Part shown: one piece after another, positions 27,974 to 35,339 of the stretch
Layout: every line of letters begins with the position of its first letter
How positions within the stretch are numbered: the first letter of the stretch is position 1
Origin: Cohnella nanjingensis
GTDB lineage: Bacteria; Bacillota; Bacilli; Paenibacillales; Paenibacillaceae
DNA length: 64,000 nt
Direction of reading: 5' to 3'
NCBI RefSeq assembly: GCF_014212125.1
Contig: NZ_JACJVP010000077.1
Span: 1-64,000, forward strand
The notes under the pieces: model-generated
The model's input: only the letters and a program-made list of their open reading frames with translations
Told to the model about the DNA's origin: nothing
The model's database searches: none
Position numbers and translations under genes: made by a program

Positions 27974-29587
27974 TTAACCCCGCAGCCGCTCCGGCTGATT
28001 CGCCGGCTCCTGGCTCAGCATTTTCCGGAACAGGAATACCATCTTGAGCCGCAGCAGATCGTTGATCCGCTTGAAGTCGACGTCGAGCAGCTCGCCGAGC
28101 TTCTCGATCCGATACGTCGCCGTGTTCCGGTGGATGAACAGCTTCTTCGCGGTCTCGTTCAACTGTCCGTCGTTGTCGAGATAAGTCTCGAGCGTCCGCA
28201 TCATCTCCTGCACGTAATCCGGATCCTTGCCCATCAGGCCGCCGAGCAGCCGGTTGCAGTACGTCTGCATCCGCTCCCGCGGCACCTGTTCGAAGATGAA
28301 GGCCAGGTCGAGCGTCTCGAACTTCAAGATGCGCTCTCCGATGCCCCAATCGCCGGACAGCCGATGCGTCTCCTTGCACTCCCCGAACGCTTCGGCCAGT
28401 TGCTCCACCTGCCTCTTCCTGCCGCTCATCGCCGCCCGCGGCTCGCCGCGCGGGTCGGCCTTCCGGCCGGCGAAGCAGCTTTCGAACGCATCCGCCAGCG
28501 CATCTCCGCCGTCGTCCGCCGCGTTCGGGAAGAGCGACAGCAGCCCCTCTTCCATGACGATATGCGTTCCCTTCAACGCCTGCATGCGGGTATGGCTCAA
28601 GAACTCCGCCTTCAGCGCCTCCAGCTCCTCCATGCGCGCTTCCGCGCCCGCGAGCCGCGGATAGTCGGTCAGCGCGCAGCGGTAAGCCCCGTCGAACAGA
28701 TCGAGCTCCCACCGCTTGGCATACTCCGTCACTCGCTCGGCCGACAAGCCGTTTTTCAAGTGGCGCTTGACGAGCACGCCGAAGTCCCGCTGGACCGACA
28801 GCTCGAAGTAGTCCTCGTAGTTGAAGTTTAAATGGAAGGAGAGCAGCTCCGCCGCTTGAAAGTAGAGGCTCTCTTCGATGGCGGAGAGATAGACGCGCGG
28901 CGTGAAAAAGAAAACGTGGCCCGTGCATTGCCCCTGCTTCATGAGCGGAACCCGGAACGCCTGCCAGCCGGGCGTCTTGACCCACTTGTGGTACTGCGGC
29001 CACGGCCAGTCGCCGAGCAGCGCGCCGTCGTCCGCCGGCGAGGCGTTGTAGACCATCTGCCCCCGCGAGCCGACGACGGCGATCGGCTCCCCGATCACCT
29101 CGGCGACCGTATCGAACAGCTCCCGGACATGGTCGGATCGCAGCGCGAACCGCATCAGCCTAACCTGCTTGTCGAGCACCTCTTGCAACAATCCCGTGCT
29201 GCGGCGCATCTCGGCATGGAACAGGCCGTTCATCTGGTCGGAGAAGGTGAAGGGGTAGGGCAGTTCGATGAGCGGAAAACCCAGCGCGTCCGCTTCGGCG
29301 ATTAACGCTTCGGGGACGGCGGTCCAGAATCGCCCCAGCTTGATGCCGAGGCCCGAGGCGCCGCACAGGTTCAGCTTGTGGAGAAGTTCGATCGCGTCGG
29401 CGGGGTCGTCCTTGATCAGATAGGCGGTCGTGAACAGCATCTCGCCTTCCTTGATCCAGTCGGTAATATCCGGCGCGTCCATCACGTTGACGGACTTGAC
29501 GATCCGGTTCCTCCCCGCGCTCCCGGCGATGAGTCTGCCTTCCGACAGCGGGTAGACGGACAACGCTTGTTCGACGGTCATATGCAT
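27974..29587 (-). CDS. pucR: Purine catabolism regulator PucR
   Basis: PucR controls purine-degradation genes in response to ureide intermediates in B. subtilis. The 537-aa protein (B. subtilis 531) has the N-terminal PucR domain (starting MTVEQALSVYPLSEGRLIAG), a central region, and the C-terminal PucR helix-turn-helix TAKKLFIHRNTATYRIEKLG. AAAGGAGG lies 7 nt before the ATG. The promoter (29660-29688) overlaps a perfect 19-bp palindrome at the expected transcription start, which suggests autoregulation. It lies at the joint between the two catabolic operons. Confidence 0.94.
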   Translation of the reverse strand: MHMTVEQALSVYPLSEGRLIAGSAGRNRIVKSVNVMDAPDITDWIKEGEMLFTTAYLIKDDPADAIELLHKLNLCGASGLGIKLGRFWTAVPEALIAEADALGFPLIELPYPFTFSDQMNGLFHAEMRRSTGLLQEVLDKQVRLMRFALRSDHVRELFDTVAEVIGEPIAVVGSRGQMVYNASPADDGALLGDWPWPQYHKWVKTPGWQAFRVPLMKQGQCTGHVFFFTPRVYLSAIEESLYFQAAELLSFHLNFNYEDYFELSVQRDFGVLVKRHLKNGLSAERVTEYAKRWELDLFDGAYRCALTDYPRLAGAEARMEELEALKAEFLSHTRMQALKGTHIVMEEGLLSLFPNAADDGGDALADAFESCFAGRKADPRGEPRAAMSGRKRQVEQLAEAFGECKETHRLSGDWGIGERILKFETLDLAFIFEQVPRERMQTYCNRLLGGLMGKDPDYVQEMMRTLETYLDNDGQLNETAKKLFIHRNTATYRIEKLGELLDVDFKRINDLLRLKMVFLFRKMLSQEPANQPERLRG

Positions 29588-29642
29588 GGAGGACCCTCCT
29601 TTGGATGAGACACGCCCTGCTTTGCAGGAACGACCCGCATTT

Positions 29643-29661
29643 ATGTTAATATAATTAACAT
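29643..29661. promoter_or_regulatory. Perfect palindromic operator before pucR
   Basis: ATGTTAATATAATTAACAT is perfectly palindromic except for its odd central base. Its core is TGTTA-N7-TAACA, the same layout as the site at 41502-41518. It covers the end of the -10 box and the expected start site of the pucR promoter. A half-site ATGTTAAT recurs at 29690-29697, just upstream of the -35 box. This looks like a repressor site, probably for PucR itself. It differs from the published B. subtilis PucR box, as I remember it. Confidence 0.7.
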
Positions 29662-29688
29662 TTTAGAGCGATTGTGGAGAAATAACAA
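29660..29688 (-). promoter_or_regulatory. Sigma-A promoter for pucR
   Basis: TTGTTA at 29683-29688, 17-bp spacer, TAAAAT at 29660-29665. The leader of about 65 nt also holds a small CCTGC-TTT-GCAGG hairpin (29616-29628). Confidence 0.75.
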
Positions 29689-29745
29689 GATGTTAATGTT
29701 ATGTTTTATTACATGAAATAAGACGTTTATCAAGAAATCATATGG

Positions 29746-29774
29746 AAAAACGGCTGATCTCATGATCAACCGTT
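29746..29774 (-). terminator. Intrinsic terminator overlapping the stop of the CodA-like gene
   Basis: On the minus strand ACGGTTGATC and GATCAGCCGT pair (one G-U) around ATGA, followed by TTTTT. The stem includes the TGA stop codon of the deaminase gene at 29766. It closes the ten-gene operon and insulates it from pucR. Confidence 0.85.
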
Positions 29775-31019
29775 GAGAGGACGAAAGATTTGACTACACA
29801 AGCTTGTCTCGGCCACCCGTTTTCCCTTCCGCCACAATACGCGCTCCCGCGGCCGGTCGTAGATCAAATCCTGCACGCCGTCCGCCCGCACGAGCAGCAT
29901 GTTCGCCGGCGCGCCCGGACGAATGCCGGGATCGGAGACGCCCAACGCTTCGGCGGCGCGCCCCGTGCACATGCCCAGCAGCCGCATCGCGTCCGCTTCG
30001 GACCCCAGGTATGCCGTCTGCGCCAGCAGCAGCGCCATATCGAGCGGATCTCCCGTCCCGAAAGGAGTGAAGGCGTTGCGCAGGTTGTTCGTCCCGACGC
30101 AGACGTTCGCGCCTTCCTCCAGCAGAATGCCGACGGCGGTCAACCCTCTCCGGTGCCGGTACGCATCACCTCTGCCGTTCAGATACAGATCGGTCGCAGG
30201 CAGCGCGAACACGCTGATGCCCGCCGCAGCGATACCCGCGGCGATGAGCCGCGCCCGATCGGGCGGAACCGAACCGAGCGACGTCAGATGCCCGACCGCG
30301 ACGCGCCCCTGCATTCCGTATCGCTCGGTCAGCGCGATCACGTCCAGAATCGCGAGCTGCTCCGGGTCGTCCGAGAAGTCCAGATGCAGATCGACGGGGA
30401 GCCCCGCCGAAGCCGCCAGCCGGAACACGTATTCCAGATGCGCCATAGCGTCCTTGTCGTTGTAGGGCACCCCGCCGACGGCGTCCGCGCCGCGCCTCGC
30501 CGCTTCTTCGAGGAGCGCGGCCGTACCGGGCGCCTGGTGGATGCCTTCCTGGGGGAAGGCCACCAGTTGGAGATCGATCTCCCCCGCCCGCGCTTCCCGA
30601 AGCGCCAGCGCCGCCTCCCAGCCGGTCAAGCCCAGCACCGGATCGATCTCGACGTGCGCCCGCATCCGCGTCACGCCGAACCGCGCCGCCCGGTCCAGCG
30701 CTCTGCCGGACCTTTCCGCGATATCCGCGACGGTATAGCCCGACTTCAGCGCCGCCGTCATCGCGATGGCGTCCTTGACGTCCGACGCGGCGCGGGGCAG
30801 ACGCGAAGCGAGGAACGCCTTGTCCAGATGGATATGCGTCTCCGTCAATCCCGGGATCAGCAGCCAGCCGCGGGCGTCGACCGTCTCCCCCGCTTCCCGC
30901 GATGCGTCGCCGCTCCCGCCCGCGCTCGGACGGACGAAAGCGATGACGCCGTCGCGTACGCCGACGTCGACGCGTTCGCCCGCATACGGATCGAACGCCT
31001 CTCGGATGAGTGTGTCCAC
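29766..31019 (-). CDS. Cytosine-deaminase-like amidohydrolase
   Basis: A 417-aa amidohydrolase of the CodA/AtzC class. Metal-site motifs: ETHIHLDKAFL (about 59-69), HVEIDP, PYNDKDAMAHLEY, HLDFSDDPEQ and GHLTSLGS. The position that is usually Asp (GHDD or GTDG) reads GTNNLRNAF, a form seen in a subgroup of uncharacterised relatives. GTG start with GGGAGG 6 nt upstream. It is the last gene of the ten-gene operon, 29 bp after the decarboxylase-like gene. The likely reaction is hydrolytic deamination of a pyrimidine-like ring; the substrate is unknown. Confidence 0.8.
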   Translation of the reverse strand: MDTLIREAFDPYAGERVDVGVRDGVIAFVRPSAGGSGDASREAGETVDARGWLLIPGLTETHIHLDKAFLASRLPRAASDVKDAIAMTAALKSGYTVADIAERSGRALDRAARFGVTRMRAHVEIDPVLGLTGWEAALALREARAGEIDLQLVAFPQEGIHQAPGTAALLEEAARRGADAVGGVPYNDKDAMAHLEYVFRLAASAGLPVDLHLDFSDDPEQLAILDVIALTERYGMQGRVAVGHLTSLGSVPPDRARLIAAGIAAAGISVFALPATDLYLNGRGDAYRHRRGLTAVGILLEEGANVCVGTNNLRNAFTPFGTGDPLDMALLLAQTAYLGSEADAMRLLGMCTGRAAEALGVSDPGIRPGAPANMLLVRADGVQDLIYDRPRERVLWRKGKRVAETSLCSQIFRPLNG

Positions 31020-31048
31020 AGCGTTCCTCCCTTTCCGCCGTTACGGCT

Positions 31049-31771
31049 TCAGACGATTTCGAAGATTCGGCCCCATTCGGCCGCGAGCGGCCGGCCGTCG
31101 ATGCCGAGCAGACGCAGCGCCTGCCACGCGGTCACGGAGACCGAGTCCAGCACGGGCACGCCGTAGCGGCGCTCCGCATCCGCGGCCAGCCCGGCGGCGC
31201 CGAAGTTCGTGCAGACGACGGCGACCGCGTCGACGCCCGGCGTCTCCGCCGCCCGCGCGATCATGCCGGCGATCGCTTCGGCCGGCACGTTCGCGAACGC
31301 TTCGTTCGCGGATAGCCCGCTCGCGAGGCGCAAGGGGACCGTCAGCCCCGCCCGGCCGTAGCCTTCGGCGATTCGCGCATTCACGTCCGCCGTATACGGC
31401 GTGACCAGGGCGATGCGCTTCGCGCCCAGCGCCTCATACGCGGCCGTCATCGCCAGCGCGGACGTGGTCGCCGGCATGCCGGTCGCCTCCCGGAGGAGGC
31501 GGCACAGCTCGCGGTCGCGATCCAGGCCGAGCCAGCTGCCGGAGGTGCCGTTCCAGACGATCGCGTCGACGCGCGCGTCCGCCAGGAGGCCCGCCGCGCC
31601 GAGCATCGGTTCCGCGGCGAATTGGGCGCTCGAGGCGTCGTCCAGCGCGATCTGCGTGACCCGAATCCGGGAGAAGTGGGCGGTCACGCCCGCAATGCCG
31701 CTCAGCAGCTTTCCCGTGACGGGCTCCAGGATCGTGTTCGACGACGGCGTCAGCATGCCGATTCTCGCCAT
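31049..31771 (-). CDS. Asp/Glu racemase-superfamily protein, arylmalonate-decarboxylase-like
   Basis: A 240-aa member of the family that includes maleate isomerase, Asp/Glu racemase and arylmalonate decarboxylase (AMDase). Racemases and maleate isomerase use two Cys; here the first position is Gly (NGTSGSW, Gly75-Thr76-Ser77), while the second Cys is kept (VVCTNFG, Cys187) and Tyr126 is in TPYT. This Gly/Thr/Ser/Tyr/Cys set is the AMDase arrangement, so a decarboxylase acting on a malonate-like acid is more likely than a racemase. It starts 5 bp after the RidA gene. Confidence 0.75.
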   Translation of the reverse strand: MARIGMLTPSSNTILEPVTGKLLSGIAGVTAHFSRIRVTQIALDDASSAQFAAEPMLGAAGLLADARVDAIVWNGTSGSWLGLDRDRELCRLLREATGMPATTSALAMTAAYEALGAKRIALVTPYTADVNARIAEGYGRAGLTVPLRLASGLSANEAFANVPAEAIAGMIARAAETPGVDAVAVVCTNFGAAGLAADAERRYGVPVLDSVSVTAWQALRLLGIDGRPLAAEWGRIFEIV

Positions 31772-31776
31772 GCCGC

Positions 31777-33135
31777 TCACGCCTCCCGCGGATCGTAGAA
31801 GACGAGATCCGCGAGGATGCCGCAGCCCGGCACCCACAGCCCCCGGTTGATCTCGACGGCGGTGACGGCCGGCTTGTGGCCGTCGCGGAACGCTTCCGCC
31901 CACGCCTCCATCGCGCCCGCATACAGGTTGAGATCAGTGAAGTACAGCGTCGCTTTGACGGTCTGCGCCAGCCCGATTCCGGCCGCGTCGCAGATGCGCT
32001 TCGCCTTCTCGAGGATGAACGCCATCTGCCGCTTGCCGGCGGAGCCGAAATACGGCAGTCCGGGCGCAAGCGAAGCTTCCTCGGCCAGCCCGACCGCCGG
32101 GTCGGTGGCCATCAGACCGCTGAAGAAGACCAGATCGTCCGCGCGCACGGCGGCCGGCTCCTTGCTCTTCGGCGCCCAGCCTCCGGTCACGGGCGCACGC
32201 AGATGCGCGGCTTCCGGCAGCAGCAGGTCCATCCCGATCTCGACGCGGCAGCCCTTCGCCCCGATCTCGACGTTCGGGACCAGGATGCGGGCCGGCGCCT
32301 CCGCCGCGTGCGGGAACCGCTTCGCCCAGACGTCCTCGAACGCCGCGTAATCGGACGGGTCGGCCAGATAGACATAAGCCTTGACGGCGAGCGACAGGCT
32401 CGTTCCCGCCGCCCGCGCGACTTGATCGAGCCGCGAGAGAATATATTCCGTCTGCTTCGCGACCGGCTCGTCGCCCCAGTACAGCCCGTTCGTCTTCGCC
32501 TCGGGCGCCAGCGCGTTCACTTCGCCCTCATAGCCGGCTCCGCCCCAGTTGCCCTTCCAGTCCGAGGCGAGATCGCCGGACAGGAACAGCCAATGGCCCT
32601 GGCGCACGCCTTCGGAATAGCCCGCCGCCGGCTTCGGCAGCCCGGGCGCCGATACCGGCGCGGGAAGCTCGCCGTCCGCGCCGATCCGGACCGTGAAGTC
32701 CGCTTCGATCTTCGCGCCTTCCACCAGCGTGCCGCGCACGCCGATGCCGGTGCTCGGCGGGCTCAGCTTCGGGAAGAAGCGGCGCTTCACCTGTACGTAA
32801 CGTTTGTTGTTGACCGTCAAATCTCCGACTTTATAATCCGCGGACTTCATCTCGGCCGCATACCATTGATTGACCCGCACGACTTGCTCGGGCGAGGCGC
32901 CGGCCGCCGCGAGGATGGCGCCTACGCGCCCGTAGAGATAGCCCGCTTGCTTCTCCATGGCGTTCTGATAGTAAGGGAAAGCTTCGGGCACGGCCGCTTC
33001 GGGCGCCAGCCCCGCGACCAGGTCCGAAGCGGATTGGCCGGACACGAACAGCCAGTCGCCCGCCCGAATGGCCGGGCTGTAGGGGATGGCGGGACGCGGC
33101 ATGCCTTCCGGCCATATTTCTTGGATTTCTTGCAA
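31777..33135 (-). CDS. Triple-domain RidA-family protein
   Basis: RidA proteins hydrolyse reactive enamines and imines; RutC is the member used in pyrimidine breakdown. This 452-aa protein has three RidA-like units: about 1-153 (GDWLFVSGQSASD), 160-312 (GHWLFLSGDLASD) and 320-452 (DDLVFFSGLMATD). Only the middle unit keeps the conserved substrate Arg, in APARILVPNVE; the first reads PPSTGIGVRG and the third KPAVTAVEI. The TTG at 33135 is chosen because GGAGG lies 8 nt upstream; the GTG at 33144 touches the SD. It sits between an alpha/beta hydrolase and a decarboxylase-like gene. Confidence 0.85.
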   Translation of the reverse strand: MQEIQEIWPEGMPRPAIPYSPAIRAGDWLFVSGQSASDLVAGLAPEAAVPEAFPYYQNAMEKQAGYLYGRVGAILAAAGASPEQVVRVNQWYAAEMKSADYKVGDLTVNNKRYVQVKRRFFPKLSPPSTGIGVRGTLVEGAKIEADFTVRIGADGELPAPVSAPGLPKPAAGYSEGVRQGHWLFLSGDLASDWKGNWGGAGYEGEVNALAPEAKTNGLYWGDEPVAKQTEYILSRLDQVARAAGTSLSLAVKAYVYLADPSDYAAFEDVWAKRFPHAAEAPARILVPNVEIGAKGCRVEIGMDLLLPEAAHLRAPVTGGWAPKSKEPAAVRADDLVFFSGLMATDPAVGLAEEASLAPGLPYFGSAGKRQMAFILEKAKRICDAAGIGLAQTVKATLYFTDLNLYAGAMEAWAEAFRDGHKPAVTAVEINRGLWVPGCGILADLVFYDPREA

Positions 33136-33201
33136 GGGGAACACCTCCGTTGGGATAAGCTCATGCCGGAATCGAGCGCGACTGGGGCTGCAGCGGCGCC
33201 G

Positions 33202-34017
33202 CTAGGACAATTCGGCCAGGAACGAAGTCAATTCGTTCAACAGCCGGTCGGGCGCCAGCTTGTGGATCTCATGACCGACGTCGGGCAAGCGGACGATCGC
33301 CACGGCCGGGTTCATCGCGCGCAGCTCGTCTTCGTCTTCCGTCGAGATGAACGGCGCCAGGTCCGCGGCCAGCAAGAGCGCCGGCACCCGCAGCATCCGG
33401 TAATCGACGTGGAACGGCTCCGCGTTCATCGCGGCGTACGATTGCTCGATCGCCTCCATCGCGCAGGACTGCAGCTCCAGCGCCTTCCGTTCGTAGTCGA
33501 AGCCGGGCGCCGTATAGAAGGCGCGGAACGCGTCGTAGTCGCCGCCGTCGATGGCCCGCTTCGGCTCGGTGAATCGCGTCAGCGGCAGCGGGAACGCCGG
33601 GCGCCCCGGACCGCTGAGCGGCGGATCGAGGAGCATGACGCCTTCGACCAGGGCGGGATAGCGGGCGGCGAACGCCGCCGCGATGCGGGCGCCCATCGAA
33701 TGGCCGACGAGCACGGGCCGGTCGGCATGGCCGGAGAAGCGGTTCCACACGGCGAGCAGGTCCTCCAGATAGTTCTCCATCCGGTAACCGTTTGCGGGCT
33801 TGCCGGACAGGCCGCGGCCGCGCAGATCGAGGGCGAAGACGGACAGATGCGCGGGCAAGTCCAGCAGGATCGGCTCGAACGACTGGGCGTTCTCCGTGAT
33901 GCCGTGCAGGAACAGGACGGGGCGCCCTTGCGGATTGCCGCTCGCGAGGAGCCGCAGCCGCGCCGACGGCCCTTGAACGAAGATCTCGCGGAGACCCGGC
34001 GCTTCGGATATCGCCAT
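33202..34017 (-). CDS. Alpha/beta hydrolase
   Basis: A 271-aa alpha/beta hydrolase with oxyanion motif FLHGITENAQ (about 37-46), the nucleophile elbow GHSMGA (Ser107) and the catalytic His in DVGHEIHKLAP near residue 251. No signal peptide, so it is cytoplasmic. Start at 34017, 5 bp after the Rieske gene stop, with AAAGG upstream. Being next to a RidA gene recalls RutD-RutC of the uracil pathway; N-formylmaleamate deformylase NicD is another relative used in ring catabolism. The exact substrate is unknown. Confidence 0.85.
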   Translation of the reverse strand: MAISEAPGLREIFVQGPSARLRLLASGNPQGRPVLFLHGITENAQSFEPILLDLPAHLSVFALDLRGRGLSGKPANGYRMENYLEDLLAVWNRFSGHADRPVLVGHSMGARIAAAFAARYPALVEGVMLLDPPLSGPGRPAFPLPLTRFTEPKRAIDGGDYDAFRAFYTAPGFDYERKALELQSCAMEAIEQSYAAMNAEPFHVDYRMLRVPALLLAADLAPFISTEDEDELRAMNPAVAIVRLPDVGHEIHKLAPDRLLNELTSFLAELS

Positions 34018-34022
34018 CGGCT

Positions 34023-35231
34023 TCAGCCTTTCGCCGGAACCTCGAGCGGGATGCCCGAGGCTTCCAGATAGCCGAGATAGCGCTTCGCCAACCACTTGTT
34101 AAGCTGCGGCAGCGTCCGCTCCAGCGCGGCGTAGCGCCCGCGTCGGGACAAGCGCGAGGTCAGCCCCTTCTGCAAAGAAGCGTTCGCCGCCAGATCCTGG
34201 GCGTTGATCTCTTGGATGCTGTCGTTCGCCTGCCGGTAGCGGGCTTCGAAGTCCGGCAGCGCGACGGTCTCCGGCGGGTACAGCAGCCCGGAACGGAACA
34301 GGATGCGGCCGGGCCCCATCGGCAGGATGATGTTCCAGAACACCTGGTCGGGCATTAGGCCGAGCGTCAGCATCGGCGGCACGGCGGCGATCGTCATGCG
34401 CCGGCGCTGCTCCGGCGTCAGCGTGGAGATCGGCGGGAAGTTGGCCGTCATATCCGGGGAGAAGCCCGCGTCGATGTGCGTGAACCCGGTCGGATGCATG
34501 ATCTGGCCGTCCCCGTCCTCGTAGTCCACGAATCCGGCGAGCTGGCTCGGGGCGAAGTCGTGCGGGCCTTTGTGCAAATAGTTGGTGTGGTAGGGCTCGA
34601 TCGACGACTCGATCATGATCTTCCAGTTCCAATCGCCTTCGATGTCCACGAACGGCATCGAGACGAGATCGCCGATCCGGTAGTTGGTCATCTCCTCGTC
34701 GAGCTTGGAGAGCGTAGGCGCGAGCGGCGCCGCGTCGGGATCGAAGTGGCAGAAGATGAACCCGTTCCAGATCTCCGCCTTCAGGCTTGGTAGGCTGTGG
34801 TCGTGGCGCAAAATATCGAACGGCTCGATGCGGATCATCTCCGGCGCGGAGATCAGATCGCCGTCCAGCCCATAGGTCCACCAATGCAGCGGACAGCGGA
34901 AATTTTTGCAATTGCCGGCGCCTTCCGCAACCAGATGGCCGCGGTGCTGGCATACGGCGGAGATGACGCGAATGTTCATCGCCTTGTCCCGCGTCACGAT
35001 GAGGGGATCGTCGTTGACGGATATCGTGTAGTAATCGCCGGGATTCGGCACCTGCTCTTGACGGCCGACGCACAGCCAGCTGCGGGCGAACACCGCCTCC
35101 TTCTCGAATTCGAAGAAGGACGGCGACGTGTAGCACTCCGCGGGCATGGACCGCGCCTCCTTGGATTCGATCAGAGACGGGCCCAGCTGCGACAGCACTT
35201 CCATGACGTCTTCGGTGACCTTATAGCTCAT
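34023..35231 (-). CDS. Rieske non-heme iron oxygenase, alpha subunit
   Basis: A 402-aa ring-hydroxylating-type oxygenase. The Rieske [2Fe-2S] site is C94-x-H96 and C113-x2-H116 (CQHRGH, then CPLHWW). The mononuclear iron site has H215 and H220 in EPYHTNYLH and a candidate Asp in NAQDLAANASLQKGL. GGAGG precedes the ATG at 35231. No beta subunit, ferredoxin or reductase is encoded nearby, so electrons must come from elsewhere. Relatives hydroxylate aromatic rings or demethylate methylxanthines and betaines. In this operon it would start or prepare ring attack. Confidence 0.9.
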   Translation of the reverse strand: MSYKVTEDVMEVLSQLGPSLIESKEARSMPAECYTSPSFFEFEKEAVFARSWLCVGRQEQVPNPGDYYTISVNDDPLIVTRDKAMNIRVISAVCQHRGHLVAEGAGNCKNFRCPLHWWTYGLDGDLISAPEMIRIEPFDILRHDHSLPSLKAEIWNGFIFCHFDPDAAPLAPTLSKLDEEMTNYRIGDLVSMPFVDIEGDWNWKIMIESSIEPYHTNYLHKGPHDFAPSQLAGFVDYEDGDGQIMHPTGFTHIDAGFSPDMTANFPPISTLTPEQRRRMTIAAVPPMLTLGLMPDQVFWNIILPMGPGRILFRSGLLYPPETVALPDFEARYRQANDSIQEINAQDLAANASLQKGLTSRLSRRGRYAALERTLPQLNKWLAKRYLGYLEASGIPLEVPAKG

Positions 35232-35339
35232 CGCGGTTCCTCCTTGGATGGTCGATGCGAACAAACGGACGACTGACAAACGGAGTTGCGCGGCAAACCG
35301 GCGCGAAGACAATCGCCTGCATTCGCTTCCTCGCATCCG

